Shown one piece after another: positions 4,612 to 5,687 of a DNA stretch of 5,687 bases. The stretch is from an uncultured bacterium (GTDB taxonomy: Bacteria; Pseudomonadota; Gammaproteobacteria; Burkholderiales; Burkholderiaceae_F): NCBI GenBank assembly GCA_905215795.1, contig CAJMRV010000116.1, forward strand, positions 1-5,687. Reading direction: 5' to 3'. Numbering within the stretch: the stretch's first letter is position 1; each line of letters begins with the position of its first letter. The notes beneath the pieces were generated by a model. The model saw only the letters and a list, made by a program, of their open reading frames with translations. It was not told the DNA's origin and did not search any database. The translations under genes and the position numbers were made by a program.

Positions 4612-5687
4612 ATGGACCAACCGAAGATCATGAACGACAAGCCGATACTCCCCGCAGCCGCCGGCTGCGACCTCGACGAACAGGCCCAGCGCGAGCTCCT
4701 CGCCCAGTATGTCAAGCAGAGCATGCTCGAGGACCGCTGGGAGGACGAGGTCCTCCCCTTCAAGAAGCTCTACAGCTACTACGAATGCGCCATCATGGAG
4801 GTGGAGACGAAGTTCGAGGTGCTCTCCACCGAGATGAGCCTCTACGACGACAAGAACCCGATCGAGAACATCAAGTCGCGCCTGAAGCGCATCGACTCGA
4901 TCGTGAGGAAGCTAGACCGGCGCGGGCTCGCCACCACGTTCGAGAACATCGAACGGCACTTGAACGACATCGCCGGCGTGCGCGTCATCTGCTCCTTCGA
5001 GCGCGACGTCTACCGCGTCTTCCAGGCCTTCATCAGCCAGGACGACGTACACGTGATCGAGGTGAAGGACTACATCGCCAACCCCAAGCCCAACGGCTAC
5101 CGCTCGCTCCACGTCATCGTGGACATCCCGATCTTCCTCTACCAGGAGACCAAGCGGATCAAGGTGGAGATCCAGCTGAGGACGCTCGCCATGGACGTCT
5201 GGGCGAGCCTCGAGCACAAGATCCGCTACAAGAAGCGTCTCAACGACGCCCAGCAGAGGATCGTCGCCGAGGCGCTCCTCAACTGCGCCAACTACTGCCA
5301 CACGGTCGACGCCGAGATGGAGGAGACTTTGAAGACGCTCGAGAGCGCGCGCCTTGAAAACGACGCCGCCCGCCGCACCGCCGACGACATCGAGCCGGTC
5401 GCGGACGACGGGGAAACGAAAGCGAAAGCCGCGGGCGCACCGGAACCGTCGGCGCCTCTGATGCCGGCCGCTCCCGGCATGCACGCCGGTCAGGACCTCC
5501 TTGATTCGGACCTCGCCGACGAGTTCCTCGACATCCACTCCGTCGAGGCCACCGAGGCCCATTCGATGTCGCGCGGCGCCCACCTCGCGATCACGAACGA
5601 GGTCGCCGCAGGCGCAGCTCAAGCCTCCCATGACGCCCATTCCGAAACCCCCACGCCGCGCGAACTCGCCGCGTGCACGGCGGCCGC
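4612..5687 (+). CDS. Small alarmone synthetase (RelA/SpoT-domain GTP pyrophosphokinase), partial
   Basis: A single-domain (p)ppGpp synthetase of the RelQ/RelP class, transferring pyrophosphate from ATP to GTP or GDP in the cytoplasm to make stringent-response alarmones. The synthetase domain spans about residues 83-210. Visible motifs are SRLKR (89-93), NDIAGVR (118-124) with the metal-binding Asp D119, the G-loop NGYRSLH (161-167), and VEIQLRTLAMDVWASLEH (185-202) with catalytic Glu E186. There is no HD hydrolase domain and no TGS or ACT domain, so it is not a long RelA/SpoT. The domain is followed by a short helix-like stretch to about 250. After that comes a low-complexity Ala/Asp/Glu/Pro/His tail that still runs at the window edge (358 codons seen, no stop); B. 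subtilis RelQ has about 211 residues. The ATG lacks a clear Shine-Dalgarno sequence. ATG at 4630 and an in-frame GTG at 4501 are alternatives, but codon use upstream of 4612 is AT-rich and unlike the gene. Confidence 0.92.
   Translation, partial: MDQPKIMNDKPILPAAAGCDLDEQAQRELLAQYVKQSMLEDRWEDEVLPFKKLYSYYECAIMEVETKFEVLSTEMSLYDDKNPIENIKSRLKRIDSIVRKLDRRGLATTFENIERHLNDIAGVRVICSFERDVYRVFQAFISQDDVHVIEVKDYIANPKPNGYRSLHVIVDIPIFLYQETKRIKVEIQLRTLAMDVWASLEHKIRYKKRLNDAQQRIVAEALLNCANYCHTVDAEMEETLKTLESARLENDAARRTADDIEPVADDGETKAKAAGAPEPSAPLMPAAPGMHAGQDLLDSDLADEFLDIHSVEATEAHSMSRGAHLAITNEVAAGAAQASHDAHSETPTPRELAACTAA

Noticed and set aside
4318..4620. A 100-codon minus-strand frame in the divergent intergenic region
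   Set aside because: It overlaps the start and probable promoter of the alarmone synthetase gene, has no ribosome binding site I can see, and its translation resembles nothing known.
4912..5640. A 242-codon minus-strand frame opposite the alarmone synthetase
   Set aside because: Its Val/Asp/Gly/Leu-rich translation is a typical antisense reading of GC-rich coding DNA. The plus strand has clear catalytic motifs.

Overview
This is a GC-rich bacterial window with four protein-coding genes, one of them cut by the right edge. GuaC and IadA are closely E. coli-like in length and motifs. Together with strong G/C preference at third codon positions, this suggests a GC-rich proteobacterium. A beta-proteobacterial gut lineage such as Sutterellaceae is my guess, not something the sequence proves. 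No tRNA, rRNA, CRISPR array, insertion sequence or phage gene is visible.

Layout: guaC (GMP reductase) runs rightward at 92-1135 behind a good ribosome binding site. Its 3' region (1136-1333) holds two alternative small hairpins and ends in a very strong intrinsic terminator. A T-rich stretch with three copies of a 9-mer follows. On the minus strand, 1463-2734 encodes a GIY-YIG nuclease-fold protein whose N-terminal catalytic residues match the I-TevI pattern. It also carries an acidic/lysine-rich tandem-repeat linker and an unrecognised C-terminal segment. Behind it on the same strand is iadA (isoaspartyl dipeptidase, 2987-4150). A minus-strand terminator at 2838-2879 and a good sigma70-type promoter at 2795-2823 indicate that iadA and the GIY-YIG gene are separate transcription units. 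A 461-base divergent intergenic region (4151-4611) carries the iadA leader, with several GC-rich hairpins and a possible operator, plus candidate promoters. At the right edge a plus-strand gene (4612 to beyond 5687) encodes a RelQ/RelP-class small alarmone synthetase with an unusually long low-complexity C-terminal tail.

Functional reading: the two outer genes both act on guanine nucleotides, GuaC returning GMP to IMP and the synthetase pyrophosphorylating guanine nucleotides. They are separately transcribed and more than 3 kb apart, so this is a thematic link, not an operon. IadA fits peptide and amino-acid salvage. The GIY-YIG protein has no partner gene in view. The least ordinary parts are the GIY-YIG protein with its repeat linker and orphan C-terminus, and the tailed alarmone synthetase, in which all five residues recalled for the RelQ pppGpp allosteric site appear to be replaced.
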